Source: a virus. From it: 39,246 nucleotides of DNA. The position numbers and the translations under genes are program-made. Under the pieces are notes generated by a model that saw nothing but the letters and a program-made list of their open reading frames with translations, was not told the origin of the DNA and ran no database searches. Position 1 is the stretch's first letter, and every line of letters begins with the position of its first letter. The stretch is taken from positions 1 through 39,246 of the IMG/VR virus record IMGVR_UViG_3300042564_001890. The stretch is one strand, 5' to 3'. This document shows, one piece after another, positions 8,126-18,400 of this stretch.

Positions 8126-8731
8126 ATGAATAGAAGTCAATTTATAGAATTAGTAAGAAGGAATTACTACAATGGTATTCCTAGTTCCGATGCAGAATTA
8201 ACACCGGAAGAAGTTGATTTGTATGTAGATGCTGCCGTAGGTAGAGCTGTTACAATAAACTATAGAGAAGCTATTGAGTTAGATGGTATTGAAACTATTG
8301 GAGATGTATTCTATTCTACATTCAAAGGTTTTACAATAGCTAAAGATAACGATACTGGGTATTATTACTTTGATTTACCTCAAGCACCATTAGCGTCAAA
8401 AAGAGGTTACAATATAGCAACATTAACTTTTCCTGTTAGCTCAGGATTAGCTAAAGCTCCAATCCAAGTATCTGTTAAAGAACTTGATTATATGGACCAA
8501 TTACCTACGCCTCCAAGTAAGATATTCTTCTGGCCTGAAGGTAAAAGATTATACATGAAGAGCTACATTAACTTAATAGGCAAAGCTCCTATTGTAAGAA
8601 TGGTTAGCCCTAAAATAGATGAGATACCTGAAGATTATATTGCTTCAGCTATGGATTGGATTATGGGTCAATTAAGAATTAAAAAACAAACACCTCAAGA
8701 TTTAGCTAATGATGGTGTTGATAAAGCGTAA
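8126..8731 (+). CDS. Putative neck protein
   Basis: 201 residues, not firmly recognised. The N-terminus (NRSQFIELVRRNYYNGIPSSDAELTPEEVDLYVDAAVGRAV) is helical, followed by a beta-rich part with Tyr and Pro (DNDTGYYYFDLPQAPLAS), like small connector or gate proteins. It starts three bases after the previous stop and six bases before the next start, so it is translated as part of the neck operon. No membrane segments or signal peptide. Confidence 0.5.
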   Translation: MNRSQFIELVRRNYYNGIPSSDAELTPEEVDLYVDAAVGRAVTINYREAIELDGIETIGDVFYSTFKGFTIAKDNDTGYYYFDLPQAPLASKRGYNIATLTFPVSSGLAKAPIQVSVKELDYMDQLPTPPSKIFFWPEGKRLYMKSYINLIGKAPIVRMVSPKIDEIPEDYIASAMDWIMGQLRIKKQTPQDLANDGVDKA

Positions 8732-8737
8732 TAAATT

Positions 8738-9508
8738 ATGAGTAAAGCAACAGCACAATGGGTTCCGTTAGCAGAGGTTATATATAACTATATAGACCAG
8801 GCTCATCTAACTAGTGCAGAGTTTAGAAGACTTTGGGCTCTAGGAATTAGAGGTGTTAATGAGTTAGGAATGGATGTGTTCTATACTCCTAAAACAGAGA
8901 AGTTAGTAGTTAAGCCAAACAAAACTGTTGAGTTACCTGCTGATTATTTAGCATATACTAAAATAGGTGTACTAAATGCAGATGGAGAAGTTGCTACTTT
9001 AAAAAGAAATCCAAATAAGACGGCCTACAAGATAGCTGATGCAGATAGAACTAGTAACAATACAGATGAAGGAATAGGTGATGCTTATGATAGCAGATTC
9101 TGGAGTTATGTAAACTATTACAGCGGAGCAGGTTATGTTAACTTATTCGGTAATGGCTCTATGCTAAATGATGCAGGGGAGTTTAATATAGATGAAGAGC
9201 AGGGTTATATCTACCTAGATAACGACTTTGCTTATGATTATATTATATTAGAGTATCTATCAGATGCTTCTAATGACCAAGATTTTAAAATACCAATTCA
9301 GATAGTAGAAGCTACTATTGCTTTTTTAGCATGGAAAGATATAGAGTTTCTTGCTTCTTCTAGAAAAGTTAATATGGGAGAAAAGCAGCTTAGAAAGAGC
9401 AACTACTATAATCAAAAGAGATTAGCTAAACAAAGAGTTAACCCAATAAGACTTTGGGAAGCTAATAGCACTATAAGAGCAGGACAGAAATTGGTTGTTA
9501 AAGGATAA
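8738..9508 (+). CDS. Tail tubular/stabilisation-like protein, crAss-like type
   Basis: 256 residues. The N-terminal part, a helical region ending in FRRLWALGIRGVNELGMDVF followed by VVKPNKTVELPADYLAYTKIGVLNADGEVATL, resembles a tail-tubular/structural protein that follows the capsid genes in crAss-like phages. It would form part of the short tail tube below the portal. A low-complexity Asn/Asp/Gly/Tyr part (residues 100-160) follows. It lies between a neck gene and a very large tail protein. The similarity is recalled from known families and should be tested by profile search. Confidence 0.55.
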   Translation: MSKATAQWVPLAEVIYNYIDQAHLTSAEFRRLWALGIRGVNELGMDVFYTPKTEKLVVKPNKTVELPADYLAYTKIGVLNADGEVATLKRNPNKTAYKIADADRTSNNTDEGIGDAYDSRFWSYVNYYSGAGYVNLFGNGSMLNDAGEFNIDEEQGYIYLDNDFAYDYIILEYLSDASNDQDFKIPIQIVEATIAFLAWKDIEFLASSRKVNMGEKQLRKSNYYNQKRLAKQRVNPIRLWEANSTIRAGQKLVVKG

Positions 9509-9520
9509 AAAAAATAATAA

Positions 9521-12500
9521 ATGCCTCAAGAGAAAAAGCAGTTTCAGGGTATACTAAATCTTCAAGATTCAGAAGATATAATACAGCCAGGTCATCATAT
9601 TGATGCCATGAATATAACCTTCAGAAATGGAATAGCTGAAAATATACTTGGTAATAGAGAGTTAGGTAGCTTATCATTATTACTTCCAAGTACTGGGACT
9701 AACGTATGTATATGCGCTTACAATGACGAGTTAAGAGGTAAGCTGATTATATTCAATGCAAACTCATTAGGGTACGACGGAATATATAAAGTATCCACTT
9801 TGTTTGGAGCTTCTGCAACTAGAATATATCAAGCAGGAACAGCATCGTATCCAAATATATTAAACTTTTTTAATTCAAATAACAAAATTCATTCAGTAAA
9901 TATACTGTACGGTGAGACGGAGGATGAAGATATACTATTATTCATAGACACTTTAGGAAGACCTACTAAAATGAAGATGTCAAGATTCATAGCAAATGAA
10001 TACTCTGCATCTGAAATAAACAGAACATACATAGATGTTCATGTTAATCCCCCTATGTCTCCTATAAAATGTACATACGAGCATGATAATGCAGTTACCG
10101 CAAATAACGTAAGGGACTCATTATTCCAATTTAGATACAGATTTGTTTACGATGATAACGAGAGGAGTACATGGTCTCAAGCAAGTATCACGCCACTTCC
10201 TTTTGATTACCTAAAACAGCAGGGGACAAAGAATAATTCAAGAATTGCTTTATTCATGTCAACAGGTGGAAGTAATGTAAAGAAGATAGAAATCGCAGCA
10301 AAGGAAACAAAGGGAGAAGTTACTTCTGATTATTTTCTAGTTGACTCTATAGACAAGTCAATATCTTCATTATCAGATAATTCGGTTTATAAATACAACT
10401 TCTATAATAATGGAGTTTATGAATTTTTAGACCAAAGAGAGATAGATTTAGTATTCGATAAAGTTCCAGACGAGGCTAATACCCAGGAATTATTGAATGG
10501 CAACGTAATTATATACGGAGGTATTAAGGAAGGATATGATAATCCAACTGTAACAGGTTCATTATCATCTGAATTGAATAACTATCTAACTCAACCAAAT
10601 GGCCTTTTGTTTGTAGCTTCTTCAAGAGGAGAAGATAGTTCTAATACAGCAGGTAATATTGTATTAACGATAGCTGGAACAGGAACTTTAGATGTAAATA
10701 ATAATACATCTATTTTAGATTCAGTAAATGCGACAGGCCATACGTACATAATAAACATGGTAGACTCTTTAGGAGCTGCAGTTAATATTACATACGACGC
10801 AACATCTCAAACAGTAGATACGATACTAGCAGGGATAGGAACAGCAGCTACAGGTTTAGGTTTTACCGTATCTTCAATATCTAATCACTCAATTACTATA
10901 TCTAAATCAGGAGTTAAGTTATTGGGCTCTTCGTTTAGGGCAAATAATCAAAACATAGTCGCTGACTCATTTAATGTTTATAGCGAATTAGCTAAGAACT
11001 CGTTCTACTCTTTTGGATTGGTTTACTTCGATGTAAAAGGTAAAACAAATGGAGTTGTATATCCTATTCAAGCATTTGATAAGAGTACTAGCGAATATGC
11101 TTCATTCCCTCCGCTTCTATATGATTACATAGTAAATTATGTAAAACTATCAATAACTAGCAGACCGCCATCATGGGCTGTTAAGTACTCCGTTGTAAGA
11201 AGCGATAATAAAACAATAGATAAGCAAATAACTTGGGTTACTAATGATGTAGCGACAGGTTCTTCGGATTCTGCTATTTCATCAGATTCGTTAGTAACCT
11301 ATGTTGGAATACAGAACATGGGTGTATATAATGAGATACTTAATTCAGAAAGTGGGATAAACTACGACTTTGTAGAAGGGGATAGAGTTAAGTTCGTATC
11401 AAGATACCAAACAGGAACATTTAACGACCTTAAAGCTGCATATGCTTCTGGTACGTACGATTATGAGATTATAGGAACAGAAATCAATCCTAAAATAGGA
11501 GGGAAAGCTAGAGAAGGAAAGTATTTGAAATTAAGATACTCTGACTTGTCTAGTGATATATCTACTCAATTCAAGGTTGATGGTAGCATGTTTTTTGGTA
11601 ACTACTTGATTGTAATCTATAGACAAAAGAAAAGGTCTTCAAGTGATAAAACATTCTTTTATGAATTTGGGCCTAGTTTAGGCATAGGTGATGCCGGACT
11701 TGCTACAAGATACCACATTGGTAATGGTCAGGCATCTGATGATAATAATGGTAACCAATCAACAAATTTAACATATCCTGCATTAGTAAAATTCCATGCA
11801 GGTGATTGCTATACAAAATACAGGAATAATATACCTATTGTACTTGGTAAGTACGATGGTTCATTAACTTCATATAGTCACTCTGTAAGTGCAGGAGACG
11901 TATATTCTACAATGAAAATGAGTATGCCTAGTCAAGATAATGCATCATTTAGAGTAAGCTCTCAAACAGAGCAACTATCTAATGGATATGCGCTAGGAGA
12001 TTATCCGTTATACGCAAATGACGCAGGTTTCTTCTTTTATAATAAATCTACAACTGAAGAGTTAAAGATAAGGATTAGAGGAACGTTTAGAGCTTACGGA
12101 ACTAAAACTTCATATATGAAATTAGTTCTTAAAAAAGTTCCATCATTAGCTCCTCTTGCTGTTACTACAACAGACTTAACGGATGTTGTAGATATATCAA
12201 ACGCCCCTGTTGCTTCAGGAAGTCCAGGAGCGCCTGTTGAGGTTCAATTTGATAAGGTTATATCAGTTAGACAAACAGATAAGATTTCATTAATGGCAGA
12301 AGGTACAGTTTTTGCACAATCTGTTGTTTTATTCTCTGAATTCAGTATTGAGGTTTATAGAAATGTAGAAAAAATACACGTTACCGAAGAATTAGTATCA
12401 GACTCTAGTAGACTATACTTTAGCGGAAATGGTAGACCTTTCCTTTTTGATAGAACTGCAAAAAGAGGATACTATGGTAGCTTGGTTAGATATGGCCAAA

Positions 12501-13522
12501 ACTTTATAGCAGGAAGCTCAGTAAACGACACAAACAGATTCTACGATAGTAATCAAGATGAATATGACTTACAATACGGAGATATTGAAAGATTTAAGTC
12601 TAGAGATAAGTCACTTAGGGTTTTCCAACAAAGAAACACTGGGGCTGTTCCTGTATTCCAATCATTGATTCAGGATACATCAGGTTCTAGCCTTATAGCT
12701 CAAAGTGACAAGATATTGAACAAGATTCAGTACTACTCTGGTAATTATGGGATAGGTAATCAGCCATGCTCATTAGCATCATCTTCTTTCGTAGACTACT
12801 TTGTAGACACTGTTAACGGTGCTATAGTAAGAGTTAGTTTAGATGGGATTACTGCATTAAGTAAAACATACAAGCTAGATGATTGGGCTGTAAGTAAGTT
12901 ATCTAAATACTATAAGTTTGGATACAAAGACGTTGTATTTGGAGCTTACGATAAATTGAATAACAATTATATAGTCCACCTTCAGTCTGTGGCTAATATA
13001 GAGCCAGACCTGGCAATAACAGACACGTACACATTATCTTTCAATGAGCAAACAAACTCATTTGTTAGTTTTTACAGCTATTATCCTGAAGCTATGGTAT
13101 TCTCTAACGGAGGATTCTATAGCATGAAATCAGGTAAGGCGTATATTCATGATGTAATCACAGCTGGCTCAAGGGCATCATTCTACGGAGTAGCCGGAGC
13201 TTGTTATATTCAGTGTGTATTCAATTCTTCTAGAGACGCTAAAAAGAGATTTAACGCTCTTACTTATCTAGGAGACGGAAGTTGGGAGGTTGTTTCAAAT
13301 ACATCTATAGGACAAGATAGCTCTCTAATAGAGGCCGATTTCAGGAATGTAGAAGACAAGAAGCACGCAACTATGCTGAGAGACTCAAATAGTCCAGGAG
13401 GATTGATTAATGGTGACGTATTAAAGGGAGATTGGATTAAGGTAAAACTATCAGCGAAATCACCACAAAATAAAGTAAATTTGCATTTAGTAGAAGTAAA
13501 CTTGTTAATACAAAATAGATAA
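9521..13522 (+). CDS. Large tail/collar stabilisation protein
   Basis: 1333 residues. The start, PQEKKQFQGILNLQDSEDII followed by AMNITFRNGIAENILGNREL, has the layout of the big stabilisation (tail tubular B-like) proteins of Bacteroidota podoviruses, which open with a short basic stretch, then AMNI and an ENxxGN motif. The rest is beta-rich with many Ser/Thr/Asn/Tyr and no enzyme motif visible, as expected of a multi-domain beta-propeller-like tail hub. The segment near residues 380-470 (TAGNIVLTIAGTGTLDVNNN) looks like an inserted Ig-like or lectin-like domain. It follows the tubular protein by 12 bases and precedes an internal virion gene by 2. An internal -7 element at 13476 may serve the next gene. 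Confidence 0.6.
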   Translation: MPQEKKQFQGILNLQDSEDIIQPGHHIDAMNITFRNGIAENILGNRELGSLSLLLPSTGTNVCICAYNDELRGKLIIFNANSLGYDGIYKVSTLFGASATRIYQAGTASYPNILNFFNSNNKIHSVNILYGETEDEDILLFIDTLGRPTKMKMSRFIANEYSASEINRTYIDVHVNPPMSPIKCTYEHDNAVTANNVRDSLFQFRYRFVYDDNERSTWSQASITPLPFDYLKQQGTKNNSRIALFMSTGGSNVKKIEIAAKETKGEVTSDYFLVDSIDKSISSLSDNSVYKYNFYNNGVYEFLDQREIDLVFDKVPDEANTQELLNGNVIIYGGIKEGYDNPTVTGSLSSELNNYLTQPNGLLFVASSRGEDSSNTAGNIVLTIAGTGTLDVNNNTSILDSVNATGHTYIINMVDSLGAAVNITYDATSQTVDTILAGIGTAATGLGFTVSSISNHSITISKSGVKLLGSSFRANNQNIVADSFNVYSELAKNSFYSFGLVYFDVKGKTNGVVYPIQAFDKSTSEYASFPPLLYDYIVNYVKLSITSRPPSWAVKYSVVRSDNKTIDKQITWVTNDVATGSSDSAISSDSLVTYVGIQNMGVYNEILNSESGINYDFVEGDRVKFVSRYQTGTFNDLKAAYASGTYDYEIIGTEINPKIGGKAREGKYLKLRYSDLSSDISTQFKVDGSMFFGNYLIVIYRQKKRSSSDKTFFYEFGPSLGIGDAGLATRYHIGNGQASDDNNGNQSTNLTYPALVKFHAGDCYTKYRNNIPIVLGKYDGSLTSYSHSVSAGDVYSTMKMSMPSQDNASFRVSSQTEQLSNGYALGDYPLYANDAGFFFYNKSTTEELKIRIRGTFRAYGTKTSYMKLVLKKVPSLAPLAVTTTDLTDVVDISNAPVASGSPGAPVEVQFDKVISVRQTDKISLMAEGTVFAQSVVLFSEFSIEVYRNVEKIHVTEELVSDSSRLYFSGNGRPFLFDRTAKRGYYGSLVRYGQNFIAGSSVNDTNRFYDSNQDEYDLQYGDIERFKSRDKSLRVFQQRNTGAVPVFQSLIQDTSGSSLIAQSDKILNKIQYYSGNYGIGNQPCSLASSSFVDYFVDTVNGAIVRVSLDGITALSKTYKLDDWAVSKLSKYYKFGYKDVVFGAYDKLNNNYIVHLQSVANIEPDLAITDTYTLSFNEQTNSFVSFYSYYPEAMVFSNGGFYSMKSGKAYIHDVITAGSRASFYGVAGACYIQCVFNSSRDAKKRFNALTYLGDGSWEVVSNTSIGQDSSLIEADFRNVEDKKHATMLRDSNSPGGLINGDVLKGDWIKVKLSAKSPQNKVNLHLVEVNLLIQNR
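13476..13483 (+). promoter_or_regulatory. Possible internal -7 promoter element
   Basis: TAAATTTG inside the last codons of the large tail protein, 41 bases before the next ATG (13525). The same TAAATTTGC bases precede the 5825 and 21277 genes. Because it lies in coding sequence the match may be accidental. Confidence 0.3.
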
Positions 13523-13524
13523 TT

Positions 13525-14133
13525 ATGGCAGCAGGAGCAGGAATAGGAACAGCAATAGGCTTAGGTACAGCATTAATAGGCGGTATTAAAGCTAAAAAAG
13601 TAAGGAAAGACATTGAGGGAACTATGGCTAATAGGCCAGGTTTATCAACTCCGGCTGCATTATCTAAAATGGTAGCAACTGCGGAGTCTAGAGAAGGTAT
13701 GGGTATATCCGATGCCGCTAAGAATTTAGCTCAAACAAGTGCTGCTCAAGGAATGTCTACAGGCATATCTGCTTTAACAAAAGGCGGAAGAGGTGCTTTG
13801 GCTTCAGGTGCAACAAGCTTAATTAGGAGCCAACAAGACGCTGCTAATCAAATGGCTCTGCAAGACGAGGCTGCTAGACAGAGAAATTTAGGTGCAGCTC
13901 AACAAGCTAGAAGTATGATGGCTCAGAATCAAATGGCAATACAAAAAGATAGACAAGAAGCATATCAAGAAAAGCTTTCTTTTTTAAATCAGAGATACAA
14001 TCAAATGCAAGGACTAGCTAGTCAAGGACTAGGTATAGCAGGAACACAGGCTGCCAAAATGGAAAAGAATCCATTAGCAGGAGTTGGAAAAGCAATAACT
14101 GGATTATTCAAGAAAAAACCAGCAACACCATAA
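13525..14133 (+). CDS. Putative internal virion / DNA-ejection protein
   Basis: 202 residues, Ala/Gly/Gln-rich. A Gly-rich hydrophobic N-terminus (residues 3-22, AGAGIGTAIGLGTALIGG) is followed by a long helical, Ala/Gln-rich part (QDAANQMALQDEAARQRN) and a Lys/Pro-rich end. That layout resembles T7 gp14- or P22-type ejection proteins, which travel in the head and help form a channel across the host envelope. It starts two bases after the previous stop and lies before two more large internal-type proteins, as in podovirus ejectosome gene blocks. Confidence 0.55.
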   Translation: MAAGAGIGTAIGLGTALIGGIKAKKVRKDIEGTMANRPGLSTPAALSKMVATAESREGMGISDAAKNLAQTSAAQGMSTGISALTKGGRGALASGATSLIRSQQDAANQMALQDEAARQRNLGAAQQARSMMAQNQMAIQKDRQEAYQEKLSFLNQRYNQMQGLASQGLGIAGTQAAKMEKNPLAGVGKAITGLFKKKPATP

Positions 14134-14148
14134 AACCAAAAAGAGACA

Positions 14149-15432
14149 ATGGCAGCATTTAAATTTAATTTACAACAGGTTGATATTTTAGGTGCCTATG
14201 ATAGGTATACTAAAGAACTAGAAGAACAGAAAAAAGAAGAGTTGTATGATAACAAACTAGTAGACCAACAGGTCGACGACTTTAATAGATATTATAATCC
14301 AAAGTCTATTAGAGAGAATGATTTGCCACTATTACAATCTTCTTTTAAAAGCTACGAAACGGCTGCTAAAGCTTTATTTAAAGCTAGAAGAATGGGAAAT
14401 GTAGATGAGATAAACAAGAATAGAGATACGATGCAGAAGGCTGTTGCTGATATGGGTGATGTGTATAATAAATCTGTTATCGCTAAAAAGGTAGCTGCTG
14501 ATATGTCTGTGTTAAAAGACCAAGAAAGAAAAGGCCTAATTGTTATAGACGATAATAATTATAAAAATTACTTCAATTTATTTACAGCAGGAAATTTGAG
14601 TGATATAGAAAGTACTGTTGGTAAGCCTGATACATGGGCTAATGTGATGACAGGAGTAGAGTATAATAATAATAAGTTCAATGAAAGTCTCGGTAAAACA
14701 ATAACAGCGTTTAATTCAAATAAGAATAACTATATAACAAGCACAGCTCCAGTAGAGTACCAAACACAGAAATTAACAAACGGAGACGATTTTAAGATTC
14801 CTGTTTTCGAGAAGACTCCGGACTACAACAAGGCTCTTCAACTTGCTATGGTTCAACCTGAATCAATGAAGAAAAAGATATTTCAACAATTTAATGCAGA
14901 TTTAGCTCAAGGCGGAACAGTTAGTGACATAGCTAGATTAAAGCAAAATAAAATAGCTGCAATATTTAAAAAGACACCTGACCAATTAACAGCAGATGAC
15001 CTACTTGCATATTCTATAGCAGGAGACCCTAGAAAAGAAGCGGACTTCAAACAAGGAAAGGAAACGTGGAAAATAAATATGGAAGAAAGGCAGTTTGAAT
15101 ACAAGAAAAAGCTAGATGAAGAGAAACTAAAGATAGCAAAAATGAGAGCAGCTAATAAAGGTAAAGGTGGTTCAGGCAAAGTAACGGCAATGGAAATCAC
15201 GTTACTTAAGAATTACTATGACTCTTCTAAAGGGGATTTTACTAATACTGGAGGTCAAAACCTTACCAATGATGTTAAATTCCAAGAATTCTTAAACGCT
15301 GTAGACCCTAAGATAATTGGATTTATACATAAGGCGGCTCCTGGGACTAAAACGTCACTAAAAGAAATGAACAGGGTTCTTTATGGTTACATGAAAAATC
15401 CGCAAAGCCTATACGGAGCAATGCAAAATTAG
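14149..15432 (+). CDS. Putative internal virion protein
   Basis: 427 residues, mostly charged helix with no membrane segment or enzyme motif. Two coiled-coil-like stretches are visible: residues 20-45 (RYTKELEEQKKEELYDNKLV) and residues 300-345 (MEERQFEYKKKLDEEKLKIA), the second followed by a GKGGSGK linker. It lies between the Ala/Gln-rich ejection-like protein and a 1917-residue internal protein, so it is probably the middle component of an ejectosome-like set. It is preceded by a short A-rich leader (AAAACCAAAAAGAGACA), with no -7 element. The call is from context and composition. Confidence 0.5.
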   Translation: MAAFKFNLQQVDILGAYDRYTKELEEQKKEELYDNKLVDQQVDDFNRYYNPKSIRENDLPLLQSSFKSYETAAKALFKARRMGNVDEINKNRDTMQKAVADMGDVYNKSVIAKKVAADMSVLKDQERKGLIVIDDNNYKNYFNLFTAGNLSDIESTVGKPDTWANVMTGVEYNNNKFNESLGKTITAFNSNKNNYITSTAPVEYQTQKLTNGDDFKIPVFEKTPDYNKALQLAMVQPESMKKKIFQQFNADLAQGGTVSDIARLKQNKIAAIFKKTPDQLTADDLLAYSIAGDPRKEADFKQGKETWKINMEERQFEYKKKLDEEKLKIAKMRAANKGKGGSGKVTAMEITLLKNYYDSSKGDFTNTGGQNLTNDVKFQEFLNAVDPKIIGFIHKAAPGTKTSLKEMNRVLYGYMKNPQSLYGAMQN

Positions 15433-15456
15433 AGGAACTCCTTAGTATAAAATTGG

Positions 15457-15490
15457 TTAGCTTTGCATATTACTGTAAAGCTAATTTTTT
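15457..15490 (+). terminator. Hairpin terminator overlapping a promoter, just before the 15491 start
   Basis: A perfect eight-pair inverted repeat TTAGCTTT (15457-15464) / AAAGCTAA (15477-15484), 12-base loop, followed by six T that run straight into the ATG at 15491. It would stop transcripts coming from the neck operon. The left arm also contains the -7 element of the next promoter, so transcripts starting there lack that arm and should not form the hairpin. Confidence 0.6.
15458..15465 (+). promoter_or_regulatory. -7 promoter element within terminator arm
   Basis: TAGCTTTG fits TAnnTTTG and lies 25 bases before the ATG at 15491. It is contained in the left arm of the hairpin described at 15457-15490. 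Confidence 0.6.
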
Positions 15491-18400
15491 ATGGCAGATA
15501 CCCAGAATGATAATCAAGGGCAGCAACCTACAGGTGGCTCACCAATAGGACCACCACAGCCAATAAGAGTTCCAAATGTTGGGCTAATAAGACGTATTTT
15601 CGATAGAGGGATTCAAGATGGAACTATTCAATCAGGACCTGTTAGTCCTGCTAGAAAGGTTCAACCATTATTAATGGGAAATACATCAGAGGCTCAACCT
15701 AAACCACTTTCTTTGCAAGGTGCCGGAATGGAGAAGCCAAGAAAAGCAATAGTTCAACCAAAACCAAAATTAGTTGGTAAGGTAGAAAAAGGCGCTCCTG
15801 TACAGGCAATAGCTGTACCTGAAGTTAGCGATATACAATCATTTGCTCCTCAAAGAAAATTAACAGAAGCTGAGATAGAGCAGAATAGAGAAAAGTATGT
15901 TCCTGAAGCTATAGAAAACACAATAATCATAGCAAGAAATAGCGCGTCAGATAAGACGTATTTTGACAATTTCGTTGCCCCTAATTTAAGAAAAACACTA
16001 TCTGAAGATATTAAATCAGGAGAGCTTGATGCAGGGTTAAATAAAGATAGATACCCTGTAGTAACAAGGAGGGTAGATGGTATAATTGAGAATATATTAT
16101 CAGGAGTAAAAGATTCATATAACTTTAGAAAGGGCTTAGATGAATACCCTAGATTAGATGAAGAAGGTAAAATACAGTTTCTTTCAGGCAAAAGTACATT
16201 TAGGATACCTACATTATCTCAAGTTGGTTCCCCAACAAAATACTTGTACTCTGGTCAGACAACGCAAGAGTATCAAGGGGCTGTCCCTACAGAAAGGGGC
16301 ACAGTAGGTGAAGTAGCTTACGGTTTAGGCGGAGTTCTTCCGGACATTGGAGCGGGCCTTGTAGCAGCTCCAATGAATCTATTAGTTCCAGGAGCTAGTT
16401 TACTTACAGTAGGTGCTGTGCAAGGTAGAGTTGGGGCGATAAATGCAGCTCAACAGGCATTTCAGGTAGCTAAAGCAAACGGATTAGATGATAAGGAAGC
16501 ATTGCAGATTGCAAATAAAGCGGAAAAAACAGGTGCTATAACAGGAACATTAGAAGGTGTTGCCAGTCAGTTCTTTGGTACTAAAATCCTTAAAGCATTT
16601 GCTGCCCCTGCTGCTAATAAAGCATTGACAGGGTTCGTTAGTCAAGCTAAACAATTCCTTAAAGGAGCAGTTACGACTACAGGAAAATCAGCAGCTGCTT
16701 TAGCTTCAGATATGGGAGTCGCAGGAACAATGGAAATAGTAAGACAAGAAGGTCTTGCAGACCAAAATTTAGAAAATCCAAATAGAAATAAAGAGATTTT
16801 AGATAATGTGAGAATGGAAGGCTCTGTTGCTTTAGCATTTGCTATCGTTGGTAAATTAACTAAAGTTCCTAAATACCTTCAATCTTATGCAACTAGTACG
16901 CTAGCTGCATTAGACCCAAATGATTTAGTTGACTATGCAACTGAAATGGAGGTAACAGGACAAGCTCCGGCTGGATTTGCAAATACTGTTAGAGATGAGG
17001 TAAAGAGATATAATGATGCAAAGGATGCAGCAGGTGGTGTTGCAGACCCAGAGATAGAGCCAACGGTTGTTGGTTTGATAATCAAGAAGAAGAATCTTCA
17101 AGAAAAATTAAAAGCTGCTGATGATACAATTAAGCCTCAAATACAAGCAGAAATAGATGAATTAAATACAAGAATTACTACTACACTTGATACGAAAGTC
17201 CCTCAAGAAGTAGATGATAAAACACAATCTAAAATAGAACAAGATGCCACTAAAGAAATCGAGCAAGTCTCTACCGTACAAGAAGGCGGTACAGCAGAAC
17301 CTACGGGAGCTATTCCTGGACAACAAGAAGTCGGGCAAGGAGAAGGGAGCCAACGGCAAGCCACGGAGCAGGGCGCAAATATTGGCGATAGCAATATCGG
17401 CGGCCAAGCGGAAGTAGCCCCTACACAAGAGAAGACAAAAAGAGCAGGAGATTCTATCAGGGCGTTTAAAATAGAACAAGCTGCGGGTACTTTAGATACC
17501 AACATCTTTGGTATACCTATTGCAATATACAATGGAGTTCTAGAGACCGCAGCAACAGCCACTGATTTAGGTGCTGATGTAGTAGCTGCTGTTAGAAAGT
17601 ATTTAGCAGAACAGAATCCTGATGATATAGCAGGTATAGATGAGAATGCATTAATAGATGACGTCACTTCTAAACTTCCTAAAAAAGAAAAACCGATTAT
17701 TACAGAAGATGATGTAATTAACTATGAAGCTACTTCTGAAGAAAGAAATAATCAAGAAAAGAAAGCGTCTAGAACTGTTAATAAAACAGTATGGAGAAAA
17801 TTATTAAAGGCTGTTGATGATAATCAGGTTAACGTAATAAAAGAACTTAAAAAGACAGGTAAGTTTTCTGACTTATTGGTTTCTGCACTAGAAGCCATTA
17901 GGCATACTTCAACAGATTCTAATGAAAGGATAAACGCATTTAATAAGAATGTATATGATGGATTAAGCGATAAGCCTACAATTCAATTAGGAAACTCTCA
18001 GTTTAGCGAGAAAGGATTACTTGAAGCTGTTATTAAAGCAAAAAGATTAATAGAAATTCAAAGAATGCTAGGCGATAAGTTCAATAGGTTTCAACAATTT
18101 GATTCTGAATACAATACCGCATTGGCAGAGTATGAAGCAATAGATGAAGCTACAGCAAAAAATAAAAAGAAGCTAGATAAGGTAGCTGAAAAGATAAACG
18201 AATTAAATAAGAGAATCATATCAGCCAATTTAGATGAAAATAATCAAGAAGATTTTGATAAGCTAGTTGAACTTGTTAGAGACCAGCATGATAAAGCTGA
18301 TGCTATAATGGCTGAGATGGAATCTATATCTGAAAAAAACAAGATAGCTGTCGCAAAGATAAGAGAGACTAGAAACAGGAGACAGGCAGCCCTAGAGTAT

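Noticed and set aside
17203-17667. 154-residue lower-strand frame within the giant virion gene
   Set aside because: Cys/Ser/Pro-rich, off-frame shadow of a low-complexity + strand region.
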